Of a stretch of 64,000 bases of DNA, positions 12,381 through 25,400 are shown in pieces. The notes below the pieces were generated by a model that worked only from the letters and a program-made list of their open reading frames with translations, did no database searches and was not told where the DNA came from. Made by a program: the position numbers and the translations under genes. Numbering within the stretch: position 1 is the stretch's first letter; each line of letters begins with the position of its first letter. The stretch is from Sclerotinia nivalis (taxonomy: Eukaryota > Ascomycota > Leotiomycetes > Helotiales > Sclerotiniaceae), in NCBI GenBank assembly GCA_029531795.1, contig JAPEIS010000007.1, positions 1,860,001 to 1,924,000 on the forward strand, given 5' to 3'.

Positions 12381-13297
12381 TGGTGGAGATGCCGAACAAT
12401 TTCCTCGGGCAATACCTGGGTATACGGAGTATATATCAGACAGTGGGATTATCTATGTCATCAACCTTAATACAAACACACTTTCCTATCTTTCTGATGA
12501 AATTTAGCTTTATGTTTATCTTAAGAAAATGCTTTACTGGGTCTCGTAAACCTATTCGCGTTACTTTGAAATCATGGTGGTCCTGTTACGGGTAATCGTT
12601 GATCAATAAACTAAAAAAGGCAAAACACGAGGCAATCAAGATGGCGAATTGAATTTCCAGGGACCTGCGGCAACTAACTTGTCAAAATTGGGGTCAAGCA
12701 AACTGGGGATGTTTTATTACTGGACAGATATCAGAAATGGAGGGTGGATAAGCCTGTTGTATGGTCTCATTATCGAGGCAAAATATGCAGAGTAGTCTTA
12801 CTTTTCAATTTATGCCTTTTACAATGCTTATAATACCTACTTCGACCCACCGTTTCTTTGGTACAATGTCACTAGATAGGTACCTAAGGTATCTTTGGAC
12901 CTGATTATTCCAAGTCCATCTTTTATCTGTAGGATCAATAGTGATCAGTGGTCAAGTGAGGGGTTATGAAGAAATTTTAGGCGCATGGAAAAATGTCTGT
13001 GTTGTCTCAGAAATGAAGGGAAATCCATCCAGTCATCAACTCGTAATTCGTGCCGTCATCATGCTACTTACCGTTATCACCATTATTACGATTAATCATT
13101 ATACGAGTTGATAAGTGGACAGCTATTACGAGAGACAATAATAATGATTTGAATGTCCAGAACCTTCTTCAATTCTTTTAGCAATACCTAGCACTCAATT
13201 AAATTGCATAGATACAAGCTTCATTGCTTAAAAGTTCCTCTTATACCTCACTCAATACTATCACAACTTTACCAGCTCAAGCTATACAGGTACCGGG
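12381..13297. other. 0.9-kb spacer
   Basis: Downstream of PGA2 and upstream of the Ser/Arg-rich gene. An 11-bp perfect inverted repeat (ATCAACTCGTA at 13035-13045 and its complement at 13102-13112) could form a stem with a 56-nt loop. The last 100 bases include a possible 5'-UTR acceptor (TATACAG just before 13290). No coding sequence is supported. Confidence 0.5.
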
Positions 13298-16218
13298 ATG
13301 GAGAGGCCTGAGAGACGACAAGAAAGGGATGTCAACGAATTGTTGGCAAATGGATTCTTCAGAACTTCTAGAGCAAGAAGTCCTTCGCCGTATGTTTTCT
13401 CCCTGATTAGTCCCCTTGAGGGTTTTCATGGTCCGCTAAATTCTTTTCTAGCTGTAGCTATAGAAGAAGAACTCCGAGTCCTCCTCCGCAAAATAATTAT
13501 ACATCCAACTTTCTGAGTACCTCCGATCGTGATGGTGGTCGTGCAAGAAGTAGAAGTCGTGTTCGACATAAAGGGCCACCTCCACCAAGACCAACAGTGG
13601 AAGATGAGGCCGTTTCACTAGCACGAGAATCTTCGCCATCGTTCGTTTCCTCATACGATCCTCCTTCTCGTGGTGTCATTGATCAATACCCTATCATACT
13701 TGAGTCCGATGTCAGCGAGGGTGAGACTGAGAGATTACATGCTACGCCAAGACCAAACGAGTCGAAGGATTGTGATGAAAACTCCGAACGGCGTTTTGTT
13801 CTTGTGCCAGAAACCGACACAAGCCCAAACAACGAACCTGCCAATCAATCTAGAGGTGAAAATAGGCAAACAACAGGAAGATCAGAGCGAGGCAGACCAG
13901 AAAGCAAATCTGCGGCAAATACGGAGGAGGCTGGGACAAACAAATTCAGCAATGAGCCTATGTTGAAGCCCTCGCAATTGGAAAGAAGAAGAAGTAGGCA
14001 AGATTTGCCAAATATACAAACAAAAGCCCCTCGAGAAATTCCGTCTCAATATCGGAGAAGTGCGTCTGCATACGGCTCCAGGGATTCCGACGAAATCCCA
14101 AAAGCTTATGATGCACCTCATACTTCGACTGGCGAATACTTCCTCTCCCCGGATGCAGTACATAGTCCTCGGGGTCATTCCAAAGAGGCATTCGGGTCCG
14201 CTGCGCAGCCCGCCCCTCGATACCATCCACTACAAGAAACCTCAAGAAGACGTGGCAATTCCATAAACGAGAAAAGAAATAGCGAAATCAATTTCCCTAA
14301 CAACATATCAAGACCCGGGACTCCTCTTGCTTCAAAGAGAGATGGTGATAATTTTGAAGCTTCCTCAAGATCCAGGCGGAATTCAAATGACAGAACGGCA
14401 CAGCCACAGCCCACACTCGAAGACGTAAAAAGACTCGAGAGACTCCGACCGGGTGAATCGGAGCGAGGATCCGGATCAGAACGTGCACACTCTCCTAAAA
14501 GATTGGCTACTTCCAACTCAAAGTGTTATAGCAGCAGTGAAGATGATCTTGCAGACAGTGGGTCTGAGCGAGGTTTTGGACGCAGACGGCATGAACACCG
14601 CAGGACTAAGGATTTACGGCAAGAAGATGACTATGAGCGCCGGGTAGACTCCCCAAGGTCTAATAGGTCACCTAGTCACTCAAAGTTTTCATCCCCGCTT
14701 CCTTCTCCAAAGATCTCTCCCAATCAGCTGCCTAGAACAGAGCCATTTGAAAGAGCGGAGACGTTTCCACAAGGCCGAAGGTCTAGTTCGAGGCCTGGCT
14801 CACCTTTGTATAGCTCAAAAGAGATATCTCGCGCGGACAGACTCAATCCCTTGAGCCCAGGTTTAGTCCCAAGACCATCCTCTCGCCAATCAAATTCACC
14901 AGGGCCAATACCGATTCCACAAATGCAACAGATTCCAGCCCCTTTCCCTCATCACGGACTTCTTCCAATACCAATCCCAACTAGAATCGATCTTCAGTCC
15001 CCGGTTGAGACCCAACGAACACCTACTGTGCCTCAGTATGAAGATGAACGGCCACCAAGCACACGTCCAGCTCCCAATGATAACCCCTACTGGCAACCGC
15101 CTCCCTTTCAACCTTCTCAGTTCCCGTTAAATAACCTAGAGAGACCTGTCGGTAGCTATCGTCGTTATTCGGAAGATGTAGGACGAGGTGGTGTTGCACC
15201 ACTTCCATCTTGTCCGAGAATGAATCCCACAGTCGGTTATCAGGATTGGTTGACATTACCTCAATGTCCCAACTTCGACATTTGTCCAAGTTGCTTCAAT
15301 TCGATCATAGCTCCAACAACTTTTCGAGACCACTTCATACTTGCCCCTCGCAGACCAGACATTTCAATCATATGTGACTTTGGAAGTTCGCCGTGGTATC
15401 GGATAGCATGGCTTTTAACACTTAAAGAAAGAAGAAATGATCTCGGTCTCTTCTATAGTCTCACGAACGTGGGCGCAATTGAAGCACCCTGTCTTGGGAA
15501 ACGCGAAGCATTCAACAGATCTTGGAACTCAATAATCGATCCTAAAACAGGCTCACCAATAAAAGACTTTGATGTTTGTAACTCTTGTGTCAAATCGATC
15601 GAAATACTCCTCCCTCCTATCCGCGGTGTATTCATCCGTACTATCGAAACAGACTATTCCAGCTCCATTCCACGAATCTGTGATCTTCGTTTTGACAGCA
15701 AACGCTTTGTACAATACTTTGACGTTCTAGAAACTACTGCAGATGATGCTGCTTATCACAACTCCTCCCCTGATACTCGCGCTCTCGGCAAACTCGCCCG
15801 CAAATTTTCCATTCTCGAAGAGTGTCAACAATCTACCGATTTGTTCGATCGCCGCTGGTACATCATCACCCAACTTCCTGATTTCACCGTCTGCGAAGAA
15901 TGTTTCGACGACGTCGTACTTCCAGAACTAGAGGATAGGAAATCAATTCCATTGATGTTTAATAAAACTCCACAGCGAATGGAAAAGGCTAGTTGCCAAT
16001 TGTATTCTCCGAGAATGAGGGCTATTTTCCAAAAAGCTTGTGATTCTAATGATTACATATTATTAGCTACCAAAGCGAGAGAGAGAAAAAGCGCCGAGTT
16101 AGCATGGAAGGTCAATGTGGCGGCGACGAAAAGACAGAGTAGGGAGAGCATGGTTTCGAATCCGCTATTGGGGAGGGAGATTCAGAGACTAAATGATGAG
16201 TGGAGGAAATGGGAATGA
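13298..16218 (+). CDS. Large Ser/Arg/Pro-rich protein with three C-terminal C-x2-C modules
   Basis: Function unknown. Exon 1 (13298-13389) joins exon 2 (13452-16218) in phase 2 at a GTATGT/CTAG intron, giving 952 residues; the upstream ATG adds the MERPERRQERDVNELL leader. Roughly residues 1-620 are disordered, rich in S, R, P and E, with many RS and SP pairs resembling nuclear SR-related proteins. From about residue 635 the protein becomes globular and carries three spaced cysteine pairs: CPNFDICPSCF (about 635-645), FDVCNSC (about 738-744) and FTVCEECF (about 841-848). These may bind zinc. A C-terminal helix (ARERKSAELAWKVNVAATKR) follows. The C-terminal half looks like a conserved ascomycete domain, but I cannot name it. 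Nuclear location is inferred from composition only. Confidence 0.85.
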
Positions 16219-16845
16219 AGGTGATTGATTGAGATTATACATGGGCCACTGCTAAAACAAAATTGGTGAGCTTCATTCGGTGCAGGTTAACGAATTTATG
16301 GGGTTTGGATTTATTATACCCATCTGCAATATTCGGAATCAGGCATATCGGCGAGCAAAACAAAAGCTATTTCAAAACATATTCGGAATATGGGGAATTT
16401 CACATTGTTTTAGCTGTTGAAAATAGGGCTACACATGGTTGAGAAGCGGAAGTGGAATCATGAATAAATGATGAGATGATGATATGAGTAGATGAATGAA
16501 CCAACAGACGAGCATACGAGCAAACGAACGAATGCATGATTGGATTGGATTGGATACCTACTTATCTACGAGAATAGATTTTTATATCGCAAAATGATAC
16601 CATGATTAACTCTAATCTCCTCGTCCCTCATGACTCTGTACCGTGAAAATTAACGAGTGGTACTCGTATTGATTCTACCACTCCACCATTCCACCATCCT
16701 ATCATTGTAATTTTGTATACCTAATAGTATTGTATATCTAGATATTCATTATTTATTAAACCTCCGACTCCCTTACACTCTCTTTTTTATACTCACTCTC
16801 TCTTACATTTACTCTTTTATATATTTATATACCTACCTATATACC

Positions 16846-16965
16846 TAACATCTCACTAACATCTCACTAACATCTCACTAACATCTCACTAACATCTCCT
16901 TAACATCTCCTTAACATCTCCCTAACATCTCCTTAACATCTCCCTAACATCTCCCTAACATCTCA
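16846..16965 (+). repeat. 11-bp minisatellite, about 11 copies
   Basis: Tandem units of TAACATCTCAC, with variant units TAACATCTCCT and TAACATCTCCC in the second half. Copies 1-5 are near-identical and the rest carry clustered substitutions, as expected from slippage or unequal exchange. Confidence 0.93.
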
Positions 16966-17036
16966 TTTAATACTACTCGTACACCTAATATACATATATA
17001 TACATACATATATACATAATCTATTCCCAAGAAAAA

Positions 17037-17190
17037 TCCTTCCTTCTTTCCTTCTTTCCTTCTTTCCTTCTTTCCTTCTTTCCTTCTTTCCTTCTTTCCT
17101 TCTTTCCTTCTTTCCTTCCTTCTTTCCTTCCTTCCTTCCTTCCTTCCTTCTTTCCTTTCTTCTTTCCTTTCTTCCTTTCTTCCTTCCTTC
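17037..17190 (+). repeat. CTTTC/CTTCC pyrimidine microsatellite
   Basis: About 150 bases of almost pure pyrimidine on the + strand, mainly TTTCCTTC units drifting to TTCC and TTTC. Mirror symmetry makes triplex (H-DNA) formation possible in principle. It is likely length-polymorphic. Confidence 0.92.
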
Positions 17191-17792
17191 AAAACTTCAA
17201 TGTTCTCAAATACCACTTTATCATTTTTTAATTCATATCTATGAATCTATGTACCTATTTATCCATCATAGGTATCTATATAGATCAAAAATAGACTTAC
17301 TGGCTGCCTGATTACAGCACAAGTCAAGAGAGGAGAGAGAGGAGAGGGACGGGAATATGATGCTTGATTTGAATTACTTGCTTGTCTTGATTGGATGAGG
17401 TTATTGGGATTGGGATAGCACATCAGGAATATGTGTTTGTGTATAGAATACACTCACTATAAAGCGAAGGGAGATGAAAATATGATCCTCTAATGCTTCA
17501 ATTGAGTAAGGATATTATAGAGATATCACTCTCAGTCTTCATTTCTTCACTTTTGTAGATATTTGGAATGGACTTCAAACGGGAGGAAACGGGAATACTG
17601 TTTCTGACATTGTATGTAAGTAACACCTGACTGTCTCAAGAAGAAAATGGTGTCAAACATCACATTCAGCTTGTATTTGGATTACCACTACTTTAACGAA
17701 TGACATACAGAGTTTCACCATAAAAAAGTTCCCTTCCCGTTGATTAATAATGAAGTAACCATGACCTATAGCTATAACCCAGCCCAACCGTA

Positions 17793-18871
17793 CTAAAAAT
17801 CAAGTTCTACACCGGAATCGTGTCGATAGCCGCCTAATTGAATTAGCATTAGATAAATCATGAATCGAAATTTCTGCGTACCTCCAGCCTTGAGATCTGT
17901 AATGCGAAAGTCTGCCTTGCACTTCTTCGTCGGGCTAGTTGAACGAGTAGCCGAACCGGAAACAACTCTCTTTATGCCCTTTTGATCGGCACCACCCATC
18001 TTCTCAGAGCGCGCCAAGCGTACCTTTCTGAACATTTCCATGTTTTGAGATCTCTTTTCTCGGAACATGATTTCTTCCGCAGACTCTATGACATCGGCCG
18101 TTGCGACTTTCTCTTCAGATTCCTTGGAAGTGTCCAATGTGACTTTCTCACCAGGCTTCTTGACACTTATATCACCGGCCCAACGGTGACGACCTGAATT
18201 CTCAAGCCATGCTATTCCAGCAATGTGGTTAGGATCATTCATGTCAAACATTCGCTTAACTTGCTCCCATGCCGGGATAGTCTTAAAACCAGAGGATAGA
18301 GCGCTGGTTTCGTCTCCGAGTTGTTGATGATATTCCTTCAGGAATTCAAGGAGAATAGCTCTTTCATTATCGGCAATTAGAGTCGAATCACAAATGGTGA
18401 AAAGGATTTTTTCGATTCTCCATGCGGAAGGACCGGAGATGTCCCAGGGAATGTCTTTTTGGAAGGCACCGTTTTTGAAAGAACGCTTATGGATACTGTG
18501 GAGAACAAACCAGCGGTAGAAGTTGACGAGAGGTGGCTCTGGTTTGTAGTCGACAGCAAAGAATGCTAACTTCTGTTGTGGTTGGGTTAAATTTGAGCTT
18601 CCATGTTTGAATCTGTGTTCGGCATTGAATATGCTGATGTGATGAGTTGATGAGATGAGGCTTCTCAAAATTCACACTTGTAATGGACATTGAAAGTGTT
18701 GCAGCGACGGGTTTAAAATGAGACTTCTCAATGTGCGAAGTCTTGTTGGACATTGAATGTGGTGATGTGAGCTTTCTTGAGTCGAGTAGATGAGGTATTT
18801 GATCGGATTGGAAATGAATATAAAAGACTTACAAGTTTTGTTGTCTCTGGGTTGGCAGGTAATGAAGTCAT
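17793..18871 (-). CDS. Unrecognised 256-residue protein
   Basis: I do not recognise this family. Proposed exons are 18871-18833, 18572-17882 and 17833-17793, all joining in frame for 256 residues. The long middle exon is convincing coding sequence: a globular N-terminal half (YKPEPPLVNFYRWFVLHSIH, then FQKDIPWDISGPSAWRIEKI, then DSTLIADNERAILLEFLKEY), a short segment WLENSGRHRWAGDISV, then a lysine/serine-rich tail with RSTSPTKKCK that may be a nuclear signal. The first exon (MTSLPANPETTKL) and its 260-nt intron are less certain. The last intron (17834-17881) is 48 nt, in frame and free of stops, so retention would add 16 residues without truncation. Confidence 0.62.
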
Positions 18872-19603
18872 ATTTCTTGCGAAGCGCGGATCTGTTGGAA
18901 TGACTATGTTAGAAATAAGCTAAGTGTAGGCTTGGAGATAATTATGAGAGAGACTTGGATAGGAACTTACAACACATATCTTGTTGTCTTACCCAGTGCA
19001 TTTAATGCTGTTCAAGGCGAAATATAATGAGTTCAATCGATAGCAAAGTAAAGTGAAGTAATATGAAGCAATACGAAGCAATTCTGAAAGCAGAGTGTAG
19101 TATCTTGTAATAAGAGAATCGTGTTGATGGATTGTAATGGTTGGGAAAATAAAGACGAGGAAATAGTCTTGGTTAGTGTTTGTGGTTCTCTCCTTCTATT
19201 TTTGTCTGGCCTGGGGATGAAGGATGTGCAAAAGGCAGGAACGACCATCAACCCATGCGGACCTTTTGGCCACTCAAGCTGGAGTTCCATTTACAGCTGT
19301 ATTTTGCCGGGAAGTGCTGGGTCTATCACTTGAGTAAGGTGGGAAGTGAGGACTATAAAAAAAACAAATGGTGATAAGCATCTGAATCCTCATCCATTTT
19401 TCGACTGCTGCATTTTACTTATTTAATTATAAACCAAATTATTATCGAGTGAATCATCTCTGAGGAACAAAAATCAGTAAGAAGGACACCAAAACATTGA
19501 AACCAACAACTATACAGATCAAATCGATTTCGGGAAAACAATCGGGAATCAGTCCTTATTATCAACCACGCACATCGCCTGCGCCATTAGTTTCCACCCT
19601 CGC
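18872..19603. other. Spacer between two leftward genes
   Basis: Promoter side of the unknown gene and 3' flank of the CYP55 gene. A minus-strand ATG near 18997 followed by GTAAGA could be a leader exon, but nothing confirms it. No recognisable feature otherwise. Confidence 0.45.
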
Positions 19604-21362
19604 CTACCAGGTCACCGGTAATTCCAATATTCCAATATTCTGTGTCGGCGGTGTATACTTCAATTCATCCAACGGAACCGCAATTTTCAGATTCGGTAGA
19701 CGTTTATATAATGTTCCTAGCACATTAATATGATCAGTAAGCTCTTCTCCTCTTTACTCTTACATTGACATGCCCCTTTTTTACTTCACTCTACCCGTCT
19801 CGCCTCATCTCCCTTGACCCACAAAATAAATAAACACCACAACTTACCAAAAACAATCTCCAACTCAGCTTTACTCAACCACTCCGCTTGACATCGATGA
19901 ATCCCCCATCCAAACCCCAATACATCTTTAATATCATGATTCCGATGAATATTAAAGGTTTCGGCATCAGGATCCGTGAAGAAATCTTCATCCCTATCCG
20001 CTGCTTGGACTGCACATATCACACCTTCGCCTTTTTTGATCTTCTGTTTTAGCCATCAGATGATTATTTTAGCGTTGAATTGACATTAATACAAAGCATT
20101 CGAGACAAAAAGCGAGTGAAAAAACATACCTGACCTCCAACCTTCATATCCTTCAAAGCTACTCGTCTACAGTTCAATGCACTCGCAGTTTGATACCTAC
20201 AAATCTCATTGACTACCTGTGGTGCGAGATCCGGATTGGCGATTAGCTCAGATAGTTGAGCGGGATGTTGTTGTAGAGTAAGGATGCCGAGCGCAATGGT
20301 GTTTATGACTGCTGCATTGCCAGCTACCAGAACTAAATAGGCGAGAGAGGAAATTTCCGAGAGATTGCCAATGCCTTGATTGTACTAAGTGGTTGTTGTG
20401 TTAGTTTCGAGATAAAAGGGGTTTAAGAGCGCGGTAGTATACCTGATTAACAAGTTCGCTAATAAGATCATCTCCCGGATCCCCCATCTTCCTCTCTGTC
20501 AATTCTTTAATATATCCCTGAAGATTGCTAAACGACAACATCAGTCTCACATGCAGTAAACACTCTCAATAATAAAAACAAAACCTACGTATTCGAGTTT
20601 TCAGCCGCATTCCTACTCGTACTATTCCTCACCTCACTATCATAAGACAATTTCTCAATATCCTCTTCTGGTATCCCCAACATATGATACACAGTCAACG
20701 TAGGAACCGGAGCTGCAAATTTATGAATCAGATCGACAGGGGAAGCACAACCCTCTGCGATCATTTGATCAAGGTTTTTATCGACGATGGATTGGATGAA
20801 GGGACGGAGTTTGTCTATGGCTTCTTTTTCGAAGAAAGGTTGTGTTCGATTGCTAATATGCGAGTTTAGATGTCGGAATGAGAGAACATGGAGATACGAG
20901 TCACTTACCGTTGCAAAAAATGTGCCGGATCATCTAAATTCACAAAAGTAGGTGCAGAAGCCAACGCAGCTACGATTCCCCCCTCGTGAATCTCCGGATA
21001 TCCATCGTATCTCCGATCCTACTCCAAATATTAACAACACCTCTATTACACCCCTCCATCCATCCTCATCCATTCCCATCCGTCAGAACCAAACTTAATA
21101 TATCAATCATAAAAACCTCACTCACAGCAGAAAAATCCTGCGAAGCAAGTATCTCGCAACAATCCTTATGTTTAGTAAATAACCAAACTTTCTTTCCATC
21201 AAACAATTCAACTTGAGTAACTGGACATGCACGACGCAATTTTGCATTTTCGGGAGCGGGGTCTGCGCCTGAGGGGCGGGTGAAGGGGAAGTGTGGATAT
21301 TCTCGTAATATGGTTTAGCTATGCTGTGGATGAGTTTGTTCAGGGGTAGATTTACCGGTCAT
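19604..21362 (-). CDS. Cytochrome P450 nitric oxide reductase (CYP55 / P450nor)
   Basis: Reduces two NO to N2O using NAD(P)H directly, the terminal step of fungal denitrification and NO detoxification. A multi-exon gene: a 7-nt first exon (21362-21356) joins 21301-21126, then 21018 onward, further exons to about 19858, and a last exon ending in TAG at 19604. The spliced protein starts MTEYPHFPFTRPSG. Visible family signatures are FDGKKVWLFTKHKDC, NLDDPAHFLQR, the I-helix LVLVAGNAAVINTIALG (AGN in place of the usual monooxygenase AGxDT), ICRYQTASALNCRRVA (ExxR region), ANRDED-like AADRDEDFF, and the heme-cysteine loop FGWGIHRCQAEWLSKAELE. The end, KYTPPTQNIGILELPVTW, matches the family's C-terminus. 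There is no membrane anchor and no clear mitochondrial presequence, suggesting a cytosolic form. All joins preserve frame, so the gene appears intact. Confidence 0.92.
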
Positions 21363-22429
21363 GTTGGGTAGTCTTTTTTTTTGTTGGTGCAGTGTGATTA
21401 GAACGAAATATTAAGCTGTGAATATTCGGGATAGGGGATGCATGTGTTTATACTCTTTTTCTCTTTCATTCCGTCTCGTATGATTAATGGTGATATATTT
21501 TCCTATTACTCGAATAAGTGTTACACAACCGCGTAAGCTGGAGAGCTCAAGTGCGGAGTCATCATCATCATCCCACTTCCCTCTTGGCGATGATGGAATA
21601 AATAGACCATTTTCTATATTCGTATACGTATTTCCCTATACAATAGCCATCTGTGCAACGCAATATACCTCGTCCCAAACATATTAACATCCCCATGACC
21701 CCTCAATTAGCATAAACCTGATACTCAATACCCAATACTCATTTATCCATCCCTATAAGTAAGTACTCAGCAAATCCCATTTATATATACACATGCATAC
21801 ATACATACATACATGAAATTTCATTGGATACTCAATACTCGTAACAAACACGTAGTAATGGCCTGTTATTGAGCTCAGTCAGCAATGCTGCATACAGATG
21901 GCTTTGAATGTACGTGCTTTATTTGCTGTAGAGGTGCGGGCGAGATGTGCTAGGAATATAGAGGATTTTGGGGATTTAAAGATTAAAGATTGAAGATAGG
22001 AATAGTACACCACCTATCAAGCCAAAAGAAAGAATAACAAGTCCAAAACGATAAATACCCACAAGTAAAACTCTAGAGCTGAAATGAGAAAACAAAGCAC
22101 ATTTACCTACAGCACGCACATCTATTAAAGATCAGGATTTCTATCAACCTTACAATATCAATATCCACTATTAATCAATTATGCTAAAGTTCATCTCTTC
22201 AATATTAGAAAATAGAGACAGATCGACCTCATCAAACTTTTGATTCATGCAGTCAATAGTAAATAGTAAGTGTTAAATAGTAAACTTCATAAGTCCATCA
22301 TCAATCATCATGGGTATCTCAAATCTCACCACCTATACAAAGCAACCATAAAAAGACGCCCTCGCTCGCTTCTCTATATGCAAACCATCCACCCTCCATT
22401 AACCCCCGACTTAGTCGCATATCCCATGA
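21363..22429. other. 1.1-kb spacer with CATA repeats
   Basis: Upstream region of the CYP55 gene. It includes CATACATA repeats near 21790-21815 and TCATCATCA near 21560. No NO- or nitrate-responsive element is identified with confidence, and no gene is supported. Confidence 0.5.
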
Positions 22430-25400
22430 CTACAGAATACTCCTCCGTTTATTACTCAACATACTATAACTACTCGCCGTCCTCGATTTCAACCCCATAG
22501 CCGGCGCTTTTCGACTCTTCAACTCGAAACTCGCTGGTTCAAATACACTACTACTAGTTCCCTCCTTTAAGTAAAAGTGACTTGAATTTTCCTCATGATG
22601 GACATGGAAATCAACATTTAATTGATCTCCCTGCGGCCCAGCACCACAACTTCCACCTAATCGTTGAGAAGGGGGACTATTAACCGCCAAAGCGAATAGA
22701 TTTTGAGTTTCGGTGAAATCAGTTACGAGACCACGTTGGCGGATGAAATAGCCGAGACAAAAAAGGTTAGTCAGGAAAACGAGCAAGAGAACAATGTAGA
22801 ACATTTTTTGCCAGCGGACGGCAGGGCCAGAAGTGTAGGATTGACTGGAGATGGATGCGTTGAAAGGTTCGTATACGCCGGGGCTTACGATATTATCTGT
22901 ACCATTATATCCCAAGTAATGTTTGAAAGTGGCGTCCTGGGCACTAATTAATAGGGTACAGCCAGCGAGTGAAGCGAGGGCTTCTGCGAGACTGGGTAAT
23001 GTGGTATTGAGACTAGGAGTCGTCGTGACGAATTGTGTTAACAATCGAGAAATAGAAGCGTTATCGTTTGAGATTCCGGTGTTGAGGGACAATGTAAGTG
23101 CCCATTCTGAAATGATATTTCGATAATCTCCTTGTGGGGCAGGAGGAGGAGGTGGTGGGTCGTAGGATTTGGCATAAGCTATTTCATCATTGGGATCTTC
23201 GCATGTGTTCTCGAGAATCCCGCCCGCTCCAGCAGCTGAATATGTTGTGCTGCAATCAGTTGCAAGAAAAGAGCCTAGAAGGTGATTGTTAGTACCAAAG
23301 CTAGACGTTCTAAAATATCCATAACATTGTAGATTTCTTCCATGATCGGCGGGAGATCAGACTGTGGAAACGTAGAAGTAAAGAGATTAAAGTATGTCAA
23401 TAACGAGTACTCACTCATTTCACAGATGGTATAGTCGGTTGTAGTACTAGACTTTGCAAGAATGTAAATGAAGTCGCTCTGATATACCGATATGTTGCTT
23501 ATAATGTTATAGTCGATGGGTAACTATAAGAAGTTAGCGAACATTCACCCAAATTTTTGTACAAGGGAAGCTTACCATTGGGAACACTGGAGGCTGTTTT
23601 TTGTTTGCACCCCAACCAAAGATATCATCTACCGCAGTACTATTAAGATAGTTCTGTCCCGGCTCTAAAATAATTTGCGATATATAACCGGCCCAAGCCA
23701 GCTTTTGATTTGGAACACTCGTAGAATCAGTTGTGACCGCATTCGGCCAATCAACGTAGATAATTGGCGATAGCTCCGTTTTATTCATGTTCGCACATAA
23801 AACGTTGATAGTGGGGCTCACTACTGATGCTCTTACTTTGTATTCTCCTACACCCTCAAGATCAGAAGGCTGTAATATGCCATTAACTTGATCTGTCGCA
23901 GCTGAGATAACATTGGAGTGTGGCATAGCAAGCGTGACGTTGTTCACAACACGATTGTACTTTTTGTAACTAGCAGCCATATCGCTAGTATTGGTACGAA
24001 TCCATGAAGCTTTGACAGTAGTGTTGTCGTAAAGCATGGCTGTCACATTTGGACGATGTGCTAAGTCGGATGAGTTACCCTTTCCTCCAGCAGCAGCAAT
24101 ATCGGCCCAAGTATGAACATACTCGAGAAAGTTATGATACGCTAAAGGGTTAGCATATTTGAGAAACAGCCCACTGGAGGTTTTACACACCTTCTCCGGC
24201 ATGATCGATATCCACACAAGTGGAAGCGGAATAACTCGAGTCCATAGCCGTTGAAATAGGGGTTTGACAACTCTGCTCAACATAAAATCGATTGCCATAG
24301 CCTGTTTTGACCAGACCTTTCATTACCACACTTTCCCATTTCCCAAATTGGAGACTAGGGCTAACTATGGCATCTGATGCCGTGGTATAGAACATAGCTA
24401 CAAAAGCTGCAGTTAATGTGATTCCTCCCAAGATTGACAAAGCGGCCCTGCGCAAAATCTTGGGGTTCGTGATCATGAATCCTGGTTGAATGACCTAAAG
24501 GAGCATAGTTAATATCAACGAGCATTCCACAACGTAAAGAAAACCCATATCAAACACCAAAAAAAAGTAAAACTTACCCAATTTCGCATTGTCAACTCAG
24601 CAACGGTGACACCATCAGAGTTCCTGATCAGAGATCTCCGACTTAAGACTTGGCCTAGAAAATTGACAAATATAGTGACGAAAGATAGCTCAATAGATTT
24701 CGCAAAACCAGCAAACAAAATCGAAGCAGTTGTCGGTGTCAGTGAACCATTGGTTTTGATACGCTCGCCATATCGTGGCTGAAGAACAGCTATGAAAAAC
24801 CAAATGCCGGAGAATATGGTTGAATATATGCATAGGCATAAAACTGATACTGACGTCCAACTTCTGACTCGCGAATGAATATCATTATTCGCTGCGCATC
24901 CACATCCAATGTGTTTCTCGTCATGCACAGGAGTTTCACGGATACTGTTCAGTCTTGAGAGGTTTGGACTGTCGAAAGCCATGTCCAAACTCTCAGTGAA
25001 AGCTGAAATCTTTCCCCTAGAGATATCTACTTCATTCAGAGACTCATTGCGCGTATGCCTTTGATCTACCCCCGAATATCCTCCACCCTCACCATATGTA
25101 TTATTTTCCGACCAGCTTGGAGATGCCAGTAGACGATTTTGTGAAGTCGCAGGAGAAGTCATCAAAGATCCCGAACCAATTGGCGGGCTGTAAAATCCAC
25201 TTGAAGGACTGGGTGGACTTGGAGGTTTGCGACTGCTAGAGGTGGACATTCGAGATATTCCTAATCCCTGAGACATGTTCGCAGAATTATTGGAATCGCC
25301 CTCAACTATCAAGGGAATTGTGGAATATGGAGTGTTTTCGCAAGCACTTTCAACATCTGGGGAAAATCGAACGGAGCCTTGTGAATCCATTCTGCGATAG

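Larger units (their letters stand above)
16219..17792. other. 1.6-kb repeat-rich spacer between convergent 3' ends
   Basis: It lies between the stops of two convergent genes. It holds an 11-bp minisatellite (16846-16965), ATATAC-type runs (about 16988-17016) and a long CTTTC/CTTCC pyrimidine tract (about 17037-17190). A minus-strand ORF across the tract encodes only KERRKE repeats and is an artefact. No gene is supported. Confidence 0.65.

Noticed and set aside
16944..17216. Minus-strand ORF rich in KERRKE repeats
   Set aside because: It is the translation of the CTTTC microsatellite, with no flanking protein-like sequence.
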